DNA of 64,000 nt from Peribacillus simplex NBRC 15720 = DSM 1321 (lineage in GTDB: Bacteria > Bacillota > Bacilli > Bacillales > DSM-1321): NCBI RefSeq assembly GCF_002243645.1, contig NZ_CP017704.1:3180001-3244000 (forward strand). Direction: 5' to 3'. The translations under genes and the position numbers were made by a program. A model generated the notes under the pieces. That model did no database searches. It was not told the origin of the DNA and saw only the letters and a list, made by a program, of their open reading frames with translations. Below are positions 1 through 8,247 of this stretch, in pieces; the stretch's first letter is position 1, and each line of letters starts with the position of its first letter.

Positions 1-1
1 T

Positions 2-253
2 GTGGTGGGCCAACTGCAATTTTTGGGACAATATAAAGTACATGATCCAGTGAAGCCATTCGTTAAATCAATATACTATGCTGCATTGCGTGAAGTAGAG
101 GAGAAACAGAATTACCTGGAAACGGAAGGTCCGATTTTTTTGGAAGCATTGCCGGATGTACTCGGTGAGGAGTTTAGCTTCATCATGAAAGATGAGATTG
201 TACCGTTGAGCTTATCCAGACTGGATGATGGTATTTTGCTGAGAAACGAGTGA
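2..253 (+). CDS. ytkD: YtkD, NUDIX (MutT-like) pyrophosphohydrolase, C-terminal part
   Basis: Only the last ~83 residues are in the window; the 5' end and the NUDIX box lie upstream. The stretch LGQYKV...IYYAA...ETEGPIFLEALP...FSFIMKDEIVPLSL closely matches what I remember of the C-terminus of B. subtilis YtkD (also called MutTA/RppHB). That enzyme hydrolyses oxidised or other nucleoside triphosphates and can remove 5' pyrophosphate from RNA. The neighbouring ytlDCA genes are also next to ytkD in B. subtilis, which supports the call. The GTG at position 2 is an artefact of the window edge and not the real start. Confidence 0.85.
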   Translation: MVGQLQFLGQYKVHDPVKPFVKSIYYAALREVEEKQNYLETEGPIFLEALPDVLGEEFSFIMKDEIVPLSLSRLDDGILLRNE

Positions 254-263
254 ATCGCCGGGA

Positions 264-273
264 ACTCACGAGT
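264..273. repeat. Single copy of the ACTCACGAGT intergenic repeat core
   Basis: ACTCACGAGT followed by AAA lies just after the ytkD stop. The same core occurs in 21-nt-period tandem arrays at 16187-16312 and 40827-40938 of this window. It is an imperfect palindrome (ACTC/GAGT arms). This copy stands alone. Confidence 0.6.
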
Positions 274-322
274 AAATCGCCCAAACTAAACTAAATTCAT
301 GTTTTATCTCAGCATGTATGAA

Positions 323-348
323 AAACTGCCGAGGGTTATCGGCAGTTT
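323..348 (-). terminator. Intrinsic terminator of the ytlACD operon
   Basis: A ten-base stem AAACTGCCGA / TCGGCAGTTT with a six-base loop. On the minus strand it is followed by a T-run, and it sits just past the ytlD stop. It probably also stops readthrough from ytkD on the opposite strand. Confidence 0.8.
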
Positions 349-350
349 GG

Positions 351-1142
351 TTAGTCTTTGATTAATTTTCGCTCGAGCAGTTCGACTAGTTGATACATGA
401 TTGTGGCAAAGACGGCAATGATCATCAAGGCAAGCATTACGAGGGTGAAGTTGAAAACTTGAAAGCCATAAATGATGAGGTAGCCGAGTCCTTTCGCCGA
501 AACAAGGAATTCCCCTACGATGACGCCGACCCAGGAGAGGCCGACATTCACTTTCAAAGTCGAGATGATCGTTGGGAAGGAGGCGGGTAATATGGCTTCC
601 CGAAAAGCTTGTGTTCTTGTGGCGCCAAAAGTTTGGAGTACCTTCAGGTAGTTCGGGTCCACTTCGCGAAATGCTGTGTAGACGACAATGGTGGTGATGA
701 TGATGGAGATGATCGCCCCCATCGAGATGATGGATGGAAAGCCAGGGCCGAATGCTACGATGATGATGGGGCCGAGTGCCACTTTCGGCATGGCATTTAA
801 AATGACGAGATAGGGGTCAAGTGTTTTGGATAATCTTGGCGACCACCAAAGCAGGGATGCCAGGATCGTTCCAAGCAGTGTCCCTATGATAAAGCCGAGA
901 ACAGTCTCGAATAGCGTCACTCCGGAATGGGATAGCAGTGTTCCATCACCTAATTTCTGTATGAAAAGATGCCATACTTTTGTTGGGGAGCTGAAGATGA
1001 GCGGATCGATCACTTCCATCCTGGATAAAAGTTCCCAACTGCTGAAAAAAACGATGAAAATCAGGATCTGATAAAAGCGAATGAGCCTGTTTTCTTTTTT
1101 TAATGAGGTTTTATATTGGTTATGAAGCTGTTCAATATTCAA
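351..1142 (-). CDS. ytlD: YtlD, ABC transporter permease (sulfonate/nitrate/taurine type)
   Basis: A ~263-aa inner-membrane permease of the SsuC/TauC/ThiX class (BPD_transp_1 fold). It has several hydrophobic helices and the cytoplasmic EAA-like loop ([22 protein letters not shown]) that docks on the ATPase. The start chosen is TTG at 1142, with GGAAGGAG ten bases upstream. The longer frame back to 1295 would run deep into ytlC and has no ribosome-binding site. The gene overlaps the end of ytlC by 11 nt, which suggests translational coupling. With YtlC and YtlA it forms a complete importer. The substrate cannot be read from sequence; an aliphatic sulfonate, taurine or thiamine-precursor-like compound is typical for the family. 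Confidence 0.85.
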   Translation of the reverse strand: MNIEQLHNQYKTSLKKENRLIRFYQILIFIVFFSSWELLSRMEVIDPLIFSSPTKVWHLFIQKLGDGTLLSHSGVTLFETVLGFIIGTLLGTILASLLWWSPRLSKTLDPYLVILNAMPKVALGPIIIVAFGPGFPSIISMGAIISIIITTIVVYTAFREVDPNYLKVLQTFGATRTQAFREAILPASFPTIISTLKVNVGLSWVGVIVGEFLVSAKGLGYLIIYGFQVFNFTLVMLALMIIAVFATIMYQLVELLERKLIKD

Positions 1143-1902
1143 GGCTCTCAAGCTCCTTCCAGATCGTTTGGAATAGCATCGGATACTGTGGGTGGTTGCG
1201 TGCATGGAAAGGCGTGAGCTCACGCAGTTCATCGGGCACCTTGAATGTTTTGTGCACGCTTCCCGGGTTTGCGGAAAACAGATAGATGCGGTCACTCATT
1301 GCAATGGCTTCACCGATATCATGGGTGACGAGCACGGCTGTCTTTCCGAAGGATTTCAGGGTTTCAAATACAAGGTCTTCAAGCTTCAACTTCGTTTGGT
1401 AATCAAGAGCCGAAAATGGTTCATCAAGCAAAAGGATTTTTGGGTCGACCGCCAGTGTCCGTGCCAGTGCAGCCCTTTGCCTCATTCCTCCTGAGAGTTC
1501 GCGCGGATATAATTTTCCGGTGCCTCCCAATCCAACGTCACTTAAAAGTTTCAGCGTTTTTATTCTCTCAAGGCCTTCATCTTTTTTAATCAGTTTCAAT
1601 CCTAATAATATATTTTCTTCTATCGTCTTCCATGGAAATAGATAATCCTGCTGCAGCATATAGCCAATTGAAAGGTCACTGTTGGCTTTCAGCGGTTTGT
1701 TTTCGAGCAGGATCTTTCCCGCAGTGGGCGGAAATAGCCCGGCGATGATGGAAAGCAGGGTGGTTTTTCCGCAGCCGCTCGGACCTAGAAAAGAGACGAA
1801 TTCACCTTTTTCAATGTCGAGGGAAATGTCCGCTAGTGCGGTCGCTGCCGTCTGATTTGAAAAATAAGTATGGTGAATGTCTTGGATTTTTAAAAAGCTC
1901 AT
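1132..1902 (-). CDS. ytlC: YtlC, ABC transporter ATP-binding protein
   Basis: A 256-aa ATPase of the SsuB/TauB/NrtD class. Walker A GPSGCGKT is at residues 40-47, followed by the signature LSGGMRQR, Walker B ILLLDEP and the switch histidine in LVTHD. ATG at 1902 is preceded by AAGGAGGA. It lies between ytlA (28-nt gap) and ytlD (11-nt overlap) in one minus-strand operon. It energises import through YtlD. Confidence 0.9.
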   Translation of the reverse strand: MSFLKIQDIHHTYFSNQTAATALADISLDIEKGEFVSFLGPSGCGKTTLLSIIAGLFPPTAGKILLENKPLKANSDLSIGYMLQQDYLFPWKTIEENILLGLKLIKKDEGLERIKTLKLLSDVGLGGTGKLYPRELSGGMRQRAALARTLAVDPKILLLDEPFSALDYQTKLKLEDLVFETLKSFGKTAVLVTHDIGEAIAMSDRIYLFSANPGSVHKTFKVPDELRELTPFHARNHPQYPMLFQTIWKELESLEY

Positions 1903-1929
1903 CGGACATCCTCCTTACCTTTAGCTATG

Positions 1930-2931
1930 CTATTTTGTGACTTCTTCAGCAAAATCGGTATTGACCAGCTCTTCATGGCTTATACGTGAAGGCAGCTCGC
2001 CTGCTTCATCCATGATGTTTTGCAGATTGTTCCATTCTTCTTCATCAAGAATGGGGTCCGTGGCAAAGGATCCTTGTTCTTTGTAGCGATTGATAACTGT
2101 TTCCATCGTCTCGATATTGGTATCTTCAAAATACGGCTGAATGACTTCAGCGATTTCGGCAGCATCATTTTCCTGAACCCAATCCTGTGCTTTCTTCAAT
2201 GCCCTCGTGAATTTTTCGACAGTCTCTTTGTCTTCTTTCAAATAGCTTTCCTTAGCCATATAAACTGTATAGGGAAGATGCCCGGACTCGGTGCCGAAAG
2301 AAGCGACGATATAGCCTTTTCCTTCTTTTTCAAACACACTTGCCGTTGGTTCGAACAATTGAACAAAATCGCCGGTTCCGGAAGCGAAGGCAGTTGCGAC
2401 ATTCGCAAAATCAATATTCTGGATGAGGTTCAAATCATTTTTCGGGTCAATGTTATGTTTTTTCAATACGAACTCGCCGGCCATTTGCGGCATCCCGCCT
2501 TTTCGCTGGCCTAGGAATGTAGAGTTTTTCAGCATATCCCAATTGAAGTTTTCAATTTTTTCACGTGAAACAAGAAACGTTCCATCCGTCTGTGTTAATT
2601 GAGCGAAGTTGATGACGGGGTCGTTCGAACCTTGTGCCCGAACGTAAATCGATGTTTCAGAGCCAACGAGAGCAATATCCGCCCCATCGGACAGAAGCGT
2701 GGTCATCGTCTTGTCGCCGCCTGCCGTCGTTTTCAAATCAATGCTTAGACCCTCATCTTTAAAAAATCCTTTTTCAATCGCTACATATTGCGGTGTATAG
2801 AAAAGGGAGCGGGTTACTTCGGCCACCCTGACTTTCGTTGTTTCCTTTTCCTTGTTGCCGCATGCTCCAAGCGGGATCACCAGCATGCACAGAAGTAAAA
2901 ATACGACACCTGCTTTATACCATTTTTTCAA
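1930..2931 (-). CDS. ytlA: YtlA, substrate-binding lipoprotein of an ABC importer
   Basis: A 333-aa protein with a lipoprotein signal ending in the lipobox LGAC at about residues 21-24, then a NMT1/THI5/SsuA-like binding fold (YTPQYVAIEKGFFKDEGL, typical of this class). It should be anchored on the outer face of the membrane and deliver ligand to YtlD. The start is TTG at 2931, with AAGGAGG eight bases upstream. It is the first gene of the ytlA-ytlC-ytlD operon. I see no riboswitch in the short region before it, so a thiamine-regulated role is not supported. Confidence 0.87.
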   Translation of the reverse strand: MKKWYKAGVVFLLLCMLVIPLGACGNKEKETTKVRVAEVTRSLFYTPQYVAIEKGFFKDEGLSIDLKTTAGGDKTMTTLLSDGADIALVGSETSIYVRAQGSNDPVINFAQLTQTDGTFLVSREKIENFNWDMLKNSTFLGQRKGGMPQMAGEFVLKKHNIDPKNDLNLIQNIDFANVATAFASGTGDFVQLFEPTASVFEKEGKGYIVASFGTESGHLPYTVYMAKESYLKEDKETVEKFTRALKKAQDWVQENDAAEIAEVIQPYFEDTNIETMETVINRYKEQGSFATDPILDEEEWNNLQNIMDEAGELPSRISHEELVNTDFAEEVTK

Positions 2932-3066
2932 AATTCCTTCCTCCTTGATATATAGGTATTTTGCCTACATTATCGTATGAACGGAAGAAAAAAATGTGAA
3001 TGCCTCTTGGGGGATAAAAACAAGCGGATGTTTTACAATAAGATTAAAGAGAAAGGAGAGTGGAAA

Positions 3067-3858
3067 TTGGAGAACGGAACGATTATTTCAAAACGGCGGT
3101 TTCCATCACCGCATCCACAAATCCATCTTTATTCAGTTACATACATATCACAAGGCTTGAAGGTAAAGGGGTTGCTTGCTGAACCGGTTGATGGCGAAAT
3201 ACATGATGCCTTCTTATATTTACGCGGCGGGATTAAAAATGTCGGCAAGGTGAGGCCCGCAAGGATCGTGCAGTATGCCGTAGAAGGTTTCATCGTTTTT
3301 GCCCCTTTTTACCGTGGAAATCAAGGCGGAGAGGGAGATGAGGATTTTGGAGGCGAAGATAGATTCGATGCGATATCAGGATTCAATCTTCTTGAACAGC
3401 ACCCCCGAGTGAACAAGGACCACATTCATATCCTCGGATTTTCCCGTGGCGGCATCATGGCGCTTTGGACTGGGATATACTGCAGGAATGCCGCGTCGAT
3501 TGTCACATGGGGAGGTGTGTCGGATATGTTTTTAACATATGTCGAACGTGTCGATATGCGACGGATGATGAAGCGGGTCATCGGCGGAACACCTAAAAAA
3601 TGCCCTGATCAATATGAATACCGTACGCCATTGTTTGCGATTGAAGATTTGAATGTACCCATCCTGATCATTCATGGTGAAAAAGATGACAATGTCGCCA
3701 TTGAACACGCGTACCGTTTGGAAAAAAGATTGAAAATGCACGACAAAGAGGTCGAAAGCTGGTATTTCCCTCAATTCACGCATTACTTCCCACCGGCCGT
3801 GAATAGAAAAGTAGTCGAAGATTTAACATCTTGGATGAAAAGTAAAACCGAAAAATGA
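3067..3858 (+). CDS. ytmA: YtmA, S9-like alpha/beta-hydrolase peptidase
   Basis: A ~263-aa serine hydrolase of the prolyl-oligopeptidase/dienelactone-hydrolase superfamily. The nucleophile elbow is GFSRGG with Ser126, the acid lies in HGEKD (Asp207) and the catalytic His is in THYFPP (His239), numbered from the chosen start. It matches B. subtilis YtmA over its whole length (257 aa there). I start it at TTG 3067, eight bases after AAAGGAG; the frame extends back to 2977 but the upstream part has no ribosome-binding site or family similarity. Substrate unknown. It is divergent from ytlA. Confidence 0.88.
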   Translation: MENGTIISKRRFPSPHPQIHLYSVTYISQGLKVKGLLAEPVDGEIHDAFLYLRGGIKNVGKVRPARIVQYAVEGFIVFAPFYRGNQGGEGDEDFGGEDRFDAISGFNLLEQHPRVNKDHIHILGFSRGGIMALWTGIYCRNAASIVTWGGVSDMFLTYVERVDMRRMMKRVIGGTPKKCPDQYEYRTPLFAIEDLNVPILIIHGEKDDNVAIEHAYRLEKRLKMHDKEVESWYFPQFTHYFPPAVNRKVVEDLTSWMKSKTEK

Positions 3859-3896
3859 TAGAATGAAGTATATATTGGCAAGAGGAGGAGATACAC

Positions 3897-4139
3897 ATGG
3901 GCATGCCTATGGAGCTGAATACCATGATCGTTACAAAAGGGAACGAAACCCGTGAAGAAGAAAACATTTTTCGGCTGTCGAAAGATGGTTACAGGTTATA
4001 CCCTATCGATATTCCAATCGATGTCCGCAAGACGATTCAATCTGACTCAAGCGGAACAGCCGTTATCCAAAAAATTGAATGGACAAGTGGAAAGACCATC
4101 ATTACGTACCAACTACTATCACTGAACTCAACTAACTAA
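3897..4139 (+). CDS. ytmB: YtmB, DUF2584 family protein
   Basis: An 80-aa protein resembling B. subtilis YtmB (MGMP.E.NT.IVTKG...ENIF.L.KDGYR.YP..IP.DVRKT). It has no signal peptide or membrane helix. The start ATG at 3897 follows AGAGGAGGAG. It lies directly after ytmA, as in B. subtilis, and is followed by a strong terminator. Function unknown. Confidence 0.88.
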   Translation: MGMPMELNTMIVTKGNETREEENIFRLSKDGYRLYPIDIPIDVRKTIQSDSSGTAVIQKIEWTSGKTIITYQLLSLNSTN

Positions 4140-4145
4140 ATAGAC

Positions 4146-4185
4146 AAGCGCTTGCCGGGAATCGTCTCGCAGCAAGCGCTTTTGT
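4146..4185 (+). terminator. Intrinsic terminator after ytmB
   Basis: Stem AAGCGCTTGC / GCAAGCGCTT followed by TTTGTT, directly after the ytmB stop codon. Confidence 0.85.
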
Positions 4186-4204
4186 TAATTGTGTTGCAGA
4201 ATTT

Positions 4205-4478
4205 GATCAGATGCGCCAACTAATTTGGCCGTATACGCCTATAAATCGACCAATGCACCAACTAATCCGACCCTACACGCCAATAATCGACCTGTGCACC
4301 AATAATTCAGCCTACACGCCCATAAATCGACCAATGCACCAACTAATTCGACCGACACGCCCATAAATCGACCTGTGCACCAATAATTCAGCCTACACGC
4401 CTATAAATCGACCAATGCACCAACTAATTCGACCGACACGCCCATATTTCGACCTCCGCACCAATAATCCAACCTACG
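4205..4478. repeat. Array of about 13 tandem ~20-nt repeats, intergenic
   Basis: Thirteen degenerate units spaced 19-22 nt apart, with the shared pattern gCACCAAtAATtCGACC. Units alternate between a CACCAA type and an ACGCCcATAAA type. Four consecutive units form an ~80-nt higher-order repeat that recurs from about 4240. There is no open frame, no strong dyad and no promoter within it. It fills the gap between the ytmB terminator and the DUF523 gene. There are no unique spacers, so it is not CRISPR. Confidence 0.9.
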
Positions 4479-4574
4479 ACTTGTCAGCGCAAAATCCTGG
4501 ATATTCAATCTTCGAAATGATTGTCACTAAAAGAGTGGTAAAATGGTGTAAAGCGCATCGGGTGGGGTGATTTG

Positions 4575-5039
4575 ATGATTTTGGTGAGTTCTTGTTTAGC
4601 GGGTCTTGAGGTGAGATACAATGGTACACACAGCTTGGATGATGGAATTATGGAATTAATGAGGGGGAAAAAGGCTATAGCGGTTTGTCCTGAGTTGCTT
4701 GGGGGTTTTTCGACACCGAGGGAACCTGCTGAGATAGTTGGCGGTGAAGGTGGGGATGTCCTTGATGGAAAAGCGAAGATCATCGAAAAGTCGGGCAGGG
4801 ATGTAACGGAATTGTACATAAAGGGAGCGAATCTTACGTTATTGAAAGCCCAGGAGGTAGGGGCGACGTTAGTCGTTTTAAAAGAAAATAGTCCATCCTG
4901 TGGGAGTGCCACGATTTATAATGGGGAATTCAAGGGGGAGAAGAAGGTCGGGAATGGAGTGACCGCGGCTTTGCTTAGGCGGCATGGATTCACGGTCATT
5001 TCAGAGGAAAGGTTATTCGATTATCTGGATGAAAAATGA
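4575..5039 (+). CDS. DUF523 family protein
   Basis: A 154-aa cytosolic protein with the DUF523 hallmarks: an N-terminal SSCLAGLEVRYNG motif, CPELLGG, and a later LKENSPSCGS motif. The conserved cysteines suggest a metal or cluster site, but no function is established for the family. ATG at 4575 follows GGGGTGA; a TTG one codon earlier is possible. The following TSUP gene begins 42 nt later, so the two may be co-transcribed. Confidence 0.88.
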   Translation: MILVSSCLAGLEVRYNGTHSLDDGIMELMRGKKAIAVCPELLGGFSTPREPAEIVGGEGGDVLDGKAKIIEKSGRDVTELYIKGANLTLLKAQEVGATLVVLKENSPSCGSATIYNGEFKGEKKVGNGVTAALLRRHGFTVISEERLFDYLDEK

Positions 5040-5081
5040 GTAATGGCATTTTAGAAGGTGCTTTTGAAAGAAGGGGAATAC

Positions 5082-5852
5082 ATGGAGGATATCAATCTCT
5101 ATACTTTGCTATTTTTAGTACTTGCGGGTTTTATTGCCGCATTCATCGATTCCGTTGTGGGCGGGGGCGGTTTAATTTCCATTCCGGCTTTATTGTTCAC
5201 GGGGATTTCGCCTTCAGCGGCACTTGCCACTAACAAGCTGGCGGGTACAATGGGATCTTTAACGAGTACGATTTCATTCATTCGGGCTGGAAAAGTGGAT
5301 TTCAAATTCGTCATCAAGCTGTTTCCGATTACTGTAATTGGAGCGGCGTTAGGAGCATACGTTGTTCATTTCGTTTCCGCAGAGATACTGAAGCCCCTCA
5401 TTTTGATTTTGTTGGTTATTGTCGCAATTTATACGTTGGTAAAAAAGGATTGGGGTAAAGATGCAAAGTATAAAGGGCTGAAAAGGAAGAAAATGATTCT
5501 TTTGATAGTCATAATATTTGCGATTGGTTTTTATGATGGTTTTCTTGGACCAGGCACAGGTTCCTTTTTATTATTTTCATTTTTGATCATTGGGTTTGAT
5601 TTTGTCCAGGCTGCCGGGAATGCAAGAATATTGAATTTTGGAAGCAATATTGCCGCACTTATCATTTTCTTATCTATGGGGACCGTCAATTTTACCTATG
5701 GAATACCGATGGGTCTTGCAATGGTCGCAGGAGCATTGGTAGGAACGAATTTCGCAATTAAAAAAGGCGCTTCCTATGTACGTATATTATTCATTTGCGT
5801 CACGATTTTATTGATTGGGAAAAATGTCCTTAATTATTTTCATGTGTTATGA
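5082..5852 (+). CDS. TSUP (TauE/SafE) family membrane transporter
   Basis: A ~256-aa integral membrane protein with seven to eight hydrophobic helices. It has the TauE/SafE signature near the N-terminus (FIDSVVGGGGLISIPALL) and the second-half counterpart (GFYDGFLGPGTGSFL). The family exports or imports sulfite, sulfoacetate or other small organic anions; the substrate cannot be told here. ATG at 5082 is preceded by GAAAGAAGGGG; the GTG eight codons upstream has no ribosome-binding site. Confidence 0.85.
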   Translation: MEDINLYTLLFLVLAGFIAAFIDSVVGGGGLISIPALLFTGISPSAALATNKLAGTMGSLTSTISFIRAGKVDFKFVIKLFPITVIGAALGAYVVHFVSAEILKPLILILLVIVAIYTLVKKDWGKDAKYKGLKRKKMILLIVIIFAIGFYDGFLGPGTGSFLLFSFLIIGFDFVQAAGNARILNFGSNIAALIIFLSMGTVNFTYGIPMGLAMVAGALVGTNFAIKKGASYVRILFICVTILLIGKNVLNYFHVL

Positions 5853-5880
5853 TGGATGGTTTCAGCGAATGATTCCTATT

Positions 5881-5921
5881 AAAAATGGCCGGGGATACAA
5901 ATTGTATTTTCGGCCATTTTT
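5881..5921. terminator. Bidirectional terminator between convergent genes
   Basis: Stem AAAAATGGCCG / CGGCCATTTTT, with A-tract and T-tract on either side, between the ends of the TSUP gene and the VOC gene. Confidence 0.85.
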
Positions 5922-5925
5922 ACAT

Positions 5926-6333
5926 TCATTTTGTGAAATTCAAGTCCCAGTGAATGCCAAATTGATCTTTGACCTTACCATACTTTGCTCCCCAAAAGGT
6001 ATCTTGCAGTTCCATTAAGGATAATCCTTTTTCACACATAACATCATATAAATGCTGGATTTCCGAGTCGCTTTCACATTCAAGGACCAGCGCTACATTA
6101 TTCCCGACTTCAAGGGGATTGCCTGGAAACGTATCAGATACCATGATCAACATATCGCCTTTTTTGATTTTGGCATGCAAAACAAGGTCATTCGCTTCCT
6201 CAGGTGTTGGGAAATCAGCTTCCCCGTAGGTTTGCATATCGGTAATCTCTGCATGAAATACTTCTGCATAAAAGGCTAATGCGCCCTTTGCTTGACCATC
6301 GAAAATTAAATAGGGGGTAACTTGATTTTTCAT
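5926..6333 (-). CDS. PhnB-like VOC (glyoxalase/bleomycin-resistance fold) protein
   Basis: A 135-aa protein of the PhnB/3-demethylubiquinone-like branch of the vicinal-oxygen-chelate superfamily: VTPYLIFDGQAKGALAFYAEVF at the N-terminus and FWGAKYGKVKDQFGIHWDL at the C-terminus. Actual activity is unknown for most members. ATG at 6333 is preceded by AGGAGG; eleven extra upstream codons lack support. Confidence 0.85.
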   Translation of the reverse strand: MKNQVTPYLIFDGQAKGALAFYAEVFHAEITDMQTYGEADFPTPEEANDLVLHAKIKKGDMLIMVSDTFPGNPLEVGNNVALVLECESDSEIQHLYDVMCEKGLSLMELQDTFWGAKYGKVKDQFGIHWDLNFTK

Positions 6334-6483
6334 ACTAATCCTCCTGCTTCGTGTCATGACTATCAATTCGACAGGGAGATCTTATCCTCCTTTATATTCA
6401 CTGGGAAAAGCATGCAGGCACTGATGGCTTAGCTGCATTTTCGAATGTGAATCATCTTCAGTTCCCTATAAAAAAAATTAAAA

Positions 6484-6654
6484 TCATATTTCCTTATCAA
6501 AACAAGCTTCGCAGATGAAACTTCCTTCATTTTTTAAATATGCCTTTATTTCAGTCATCCCTTTACGCTTTGGATAACGCAATTTCACAAGAACGACTTC
6601 GTCTCCTTTAATTTCTTTGCCACAATTAACACACTTGGGATCTTCCCCAAACAT
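6484..6654 (-). CDS. Small zinc-ribbon-like protein, 56 aa
   Basis: The frame translates to 56 aa with paired cysteines CVNC near residues 8-11 and CEAC near residues 48-51, the spacing expected for a four-Cys zinc ribbon. The middle is basic (YPKRKG). ATG at 6654 has GGAGGTG six bases upstream. I do not recognise the family. It stands alone between the VOC gene and mnaA. The strong ribosome-binding site and the Cys pattern argue that it is real. Confidence 0.75.
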   Translation of the reverse strand: MFGEDPKCVNCGKEIKGDEVVLVKLRYPKRKGMTEIKAYLKNEGSFICEACFDKEI

Positions 6655-6855
6655 TTAAACACCTCCAAGCAATTTAAAGTTTTCAATCTAATGCGATAGA
6701 CTTCAATGAAACTTTAATCTGCCCAAACTATCACATATGGATCTAACATTTTCAAATTCGAATTAGGATTAGTTTTCTACTCACTGCTTTAATCTGGCGC
6801 TAATGAAAGGGCAAATGAAAAAGGAAGTAGCCGTTTCAAAGTCTGACTGAATAGA

Positions 6856-6885
6856 AAAAGCCTGCCGCTTACGTGACAGGCTTTT
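6856..6885 (-). terminator. Intrinsic terminator of mnaA
   Basis: Stem AAAAGCCTG / CAGGCTTTT flanking CCGCTTACGTGA, with a T-tract on the minus strand, just downstream of the mnaA stop. Confidence 0.75.
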
Positions 6886-6914
6886 CTCATTATCTTATTT
6901 TTCTTGAGCTTTTT

Positions 6915-8051
6915 TCATAATGGAAGAGGGGATTTCATTCCGCAATGCTTTAATAGGATTTCAACTATCCGCCTTGAAGCGAATCCATCACCGTACGGGT
7001 TGGAAGCTGTCGCCATTTTTTTATAGGTTTCTTCATTTGTAAGTAAGTCTGTTGCTAATTGATAAATTCGTTCTTCCTCAATTCCCGCCAATAAAAGGGT
7101 ACCAGCCTCAATTCCTTCTGGCCGTTCCGTCGTATCGCGTAACACAAGGACAGGAACACCAAGTGAGGGAGCTTCTTCTTGCACCCCTCCGGAATCTGTC
7201 AATATTAGATGGGCGTGCGCCGCAAAATTATGAAAATCAAGCACTTCAAGCGGCTCTATTAAGTGAAGTCTTTCCGTTTCACCAAAAATCCGGTAAGCAA
7301 TTTCACGGACTACTGGGTTTTTATGAAGTGGGAAAACAACTTGGATATCCGTGTGATCTTCAAGCAGCCGTTTGACGGAACGGAATATTTCTTCCATTGG
7401 TTTTCCGATATTTTCTCGTCTGTGCGCTGTCATCAATAACATACGATCTCCATTCAAACCAGATAGAATGGGATGTTCATAGTCTTTCCGTACGGTTGTT
7501 TTCAAAGCATCGATAGCCGTATTGCCAGTAATATGGATACAATCACTCTTTTTATTTTCCAAAATTAGATTCTCTGCCGCCTGATTTGTTGGGGCAAAAT
7601 GCAAATCAGCTAAAACGCCTGTCAGCTGCCTATTCATTTCTTCAGGATATGGAGAATACTTATTACCAGTACGAAGACCAGCTTCAACGTGACCAATCTG
7701 TATCTTATTATAGAACGCGGCCAAGCTCGCGATGAAAGTTGTCGTTGTATCGCCATGTACGAGGACGATATCTGGTTTTATATCTTTCATGAGGGAACTC
7801 AATTTTTCAATGCCTCGCGTTGTAATCTCTTCTAATGTTTGTCTATCCTTCATCATATCCAAATCGTGATCTGGCTTTATTTGAAAACATTGCAAGACTT
7901 GGTCGAGCATTTCCCTATGCTGGGCGGTGACCACCACGATGGTTTCTATTTCTTCTTGATGCTTTTTCAGTTCCAAAACGACTGGTGCCATTTTGATAGC
8001 CTCTGGTCTTGTACCAAATACGGTCATGACCTTTATACGTTGTTTAGGCAT
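6915..8051 (-). CDS. mnaA: UDP-N-acetylglucosamine 2-epimerase (non-hydrolysing)
   Basis: A 378-380-aa epimerase converting UDP-GlcNAc to UDP-ManNAc in the cytosol. Hallmarks: VFGTRPEAIKMAPVV at the N-terminus, HGDTTTT, HVEAGLRTG, MTAHRRENIG and LTDSGGVQEEAP. I prefer ATG 8051 because AGGAGG lies eight bases before it; ATG at 8057, two codons upstream, is only two bases from that site. It is divergent from two glycosyltransferases and wecC, so its product probably feeds UDP-ManNAcA synthesis as well as any ManNAc-containing linkage unit. Confidence 0.93.
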   Translation of the reverse strand: MPKQRIKVMTVFGTRPEAIKMAPVVLELKKHQEEIETIVVVTAQHREMLDQVLQCFQIKPDHDLDMMKDRQTLEEITTRGIEKLSSLMKDIKPDIVLVHGDTTTTFIASLAAFYNKIQIGHVEAGLRTGNKYSPYPEEMNRQLTGVLADLHFAPTNQAAENLILENKKSDCIHITGNTAIDALKTTVRKDYEHPILSGLNGDRMLLMTAHRRENIGKPMEEIFRSVKRLLEDHTDIQVVFPLHKNPVVREIAYRIFGETERLHLIEPLEVLDFHNFAAHAHLILTDSGGVQEEAPSLGVPVLVLRDTTERPEGIEAGTLLLAGIEEERIYQLATDLLTNEETYKKMATASNPYGDGFASRRIVEILLKHCGMKSPLPL

Positions 8052-8247
8052 GCTCATTTCCTCCTCTTCTGAATGTCTCCCCCATTATAACGGGAAGTTC
8101 ATGGGAAATATAAAAACGAAACAATAATTTACAGAATTTTTACAATATTAATGAGGACTTTATATTTCTTTAACCTTCAGTTAATATCTGGCATTTACAA
8201 TATAAAGCAGGAAGTAAAGCAAAGCAGAATAGAGGTGATAGGCGAAT

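Noticed and set aside
4205..4478. CRISPR array
   Set aside because: Units are contiguous and degenerate with no unique spacers of constant length, and no cas genes are nearby. The same holds for the arrays at 16187 and 40827.
4505..4912. 135-codon minus-strand frame opposite the DUF523 gene
   Set aside because: Antisense shadow of a clear gene; no ribosome-binding site and low-complexity Ser/Pro composition.
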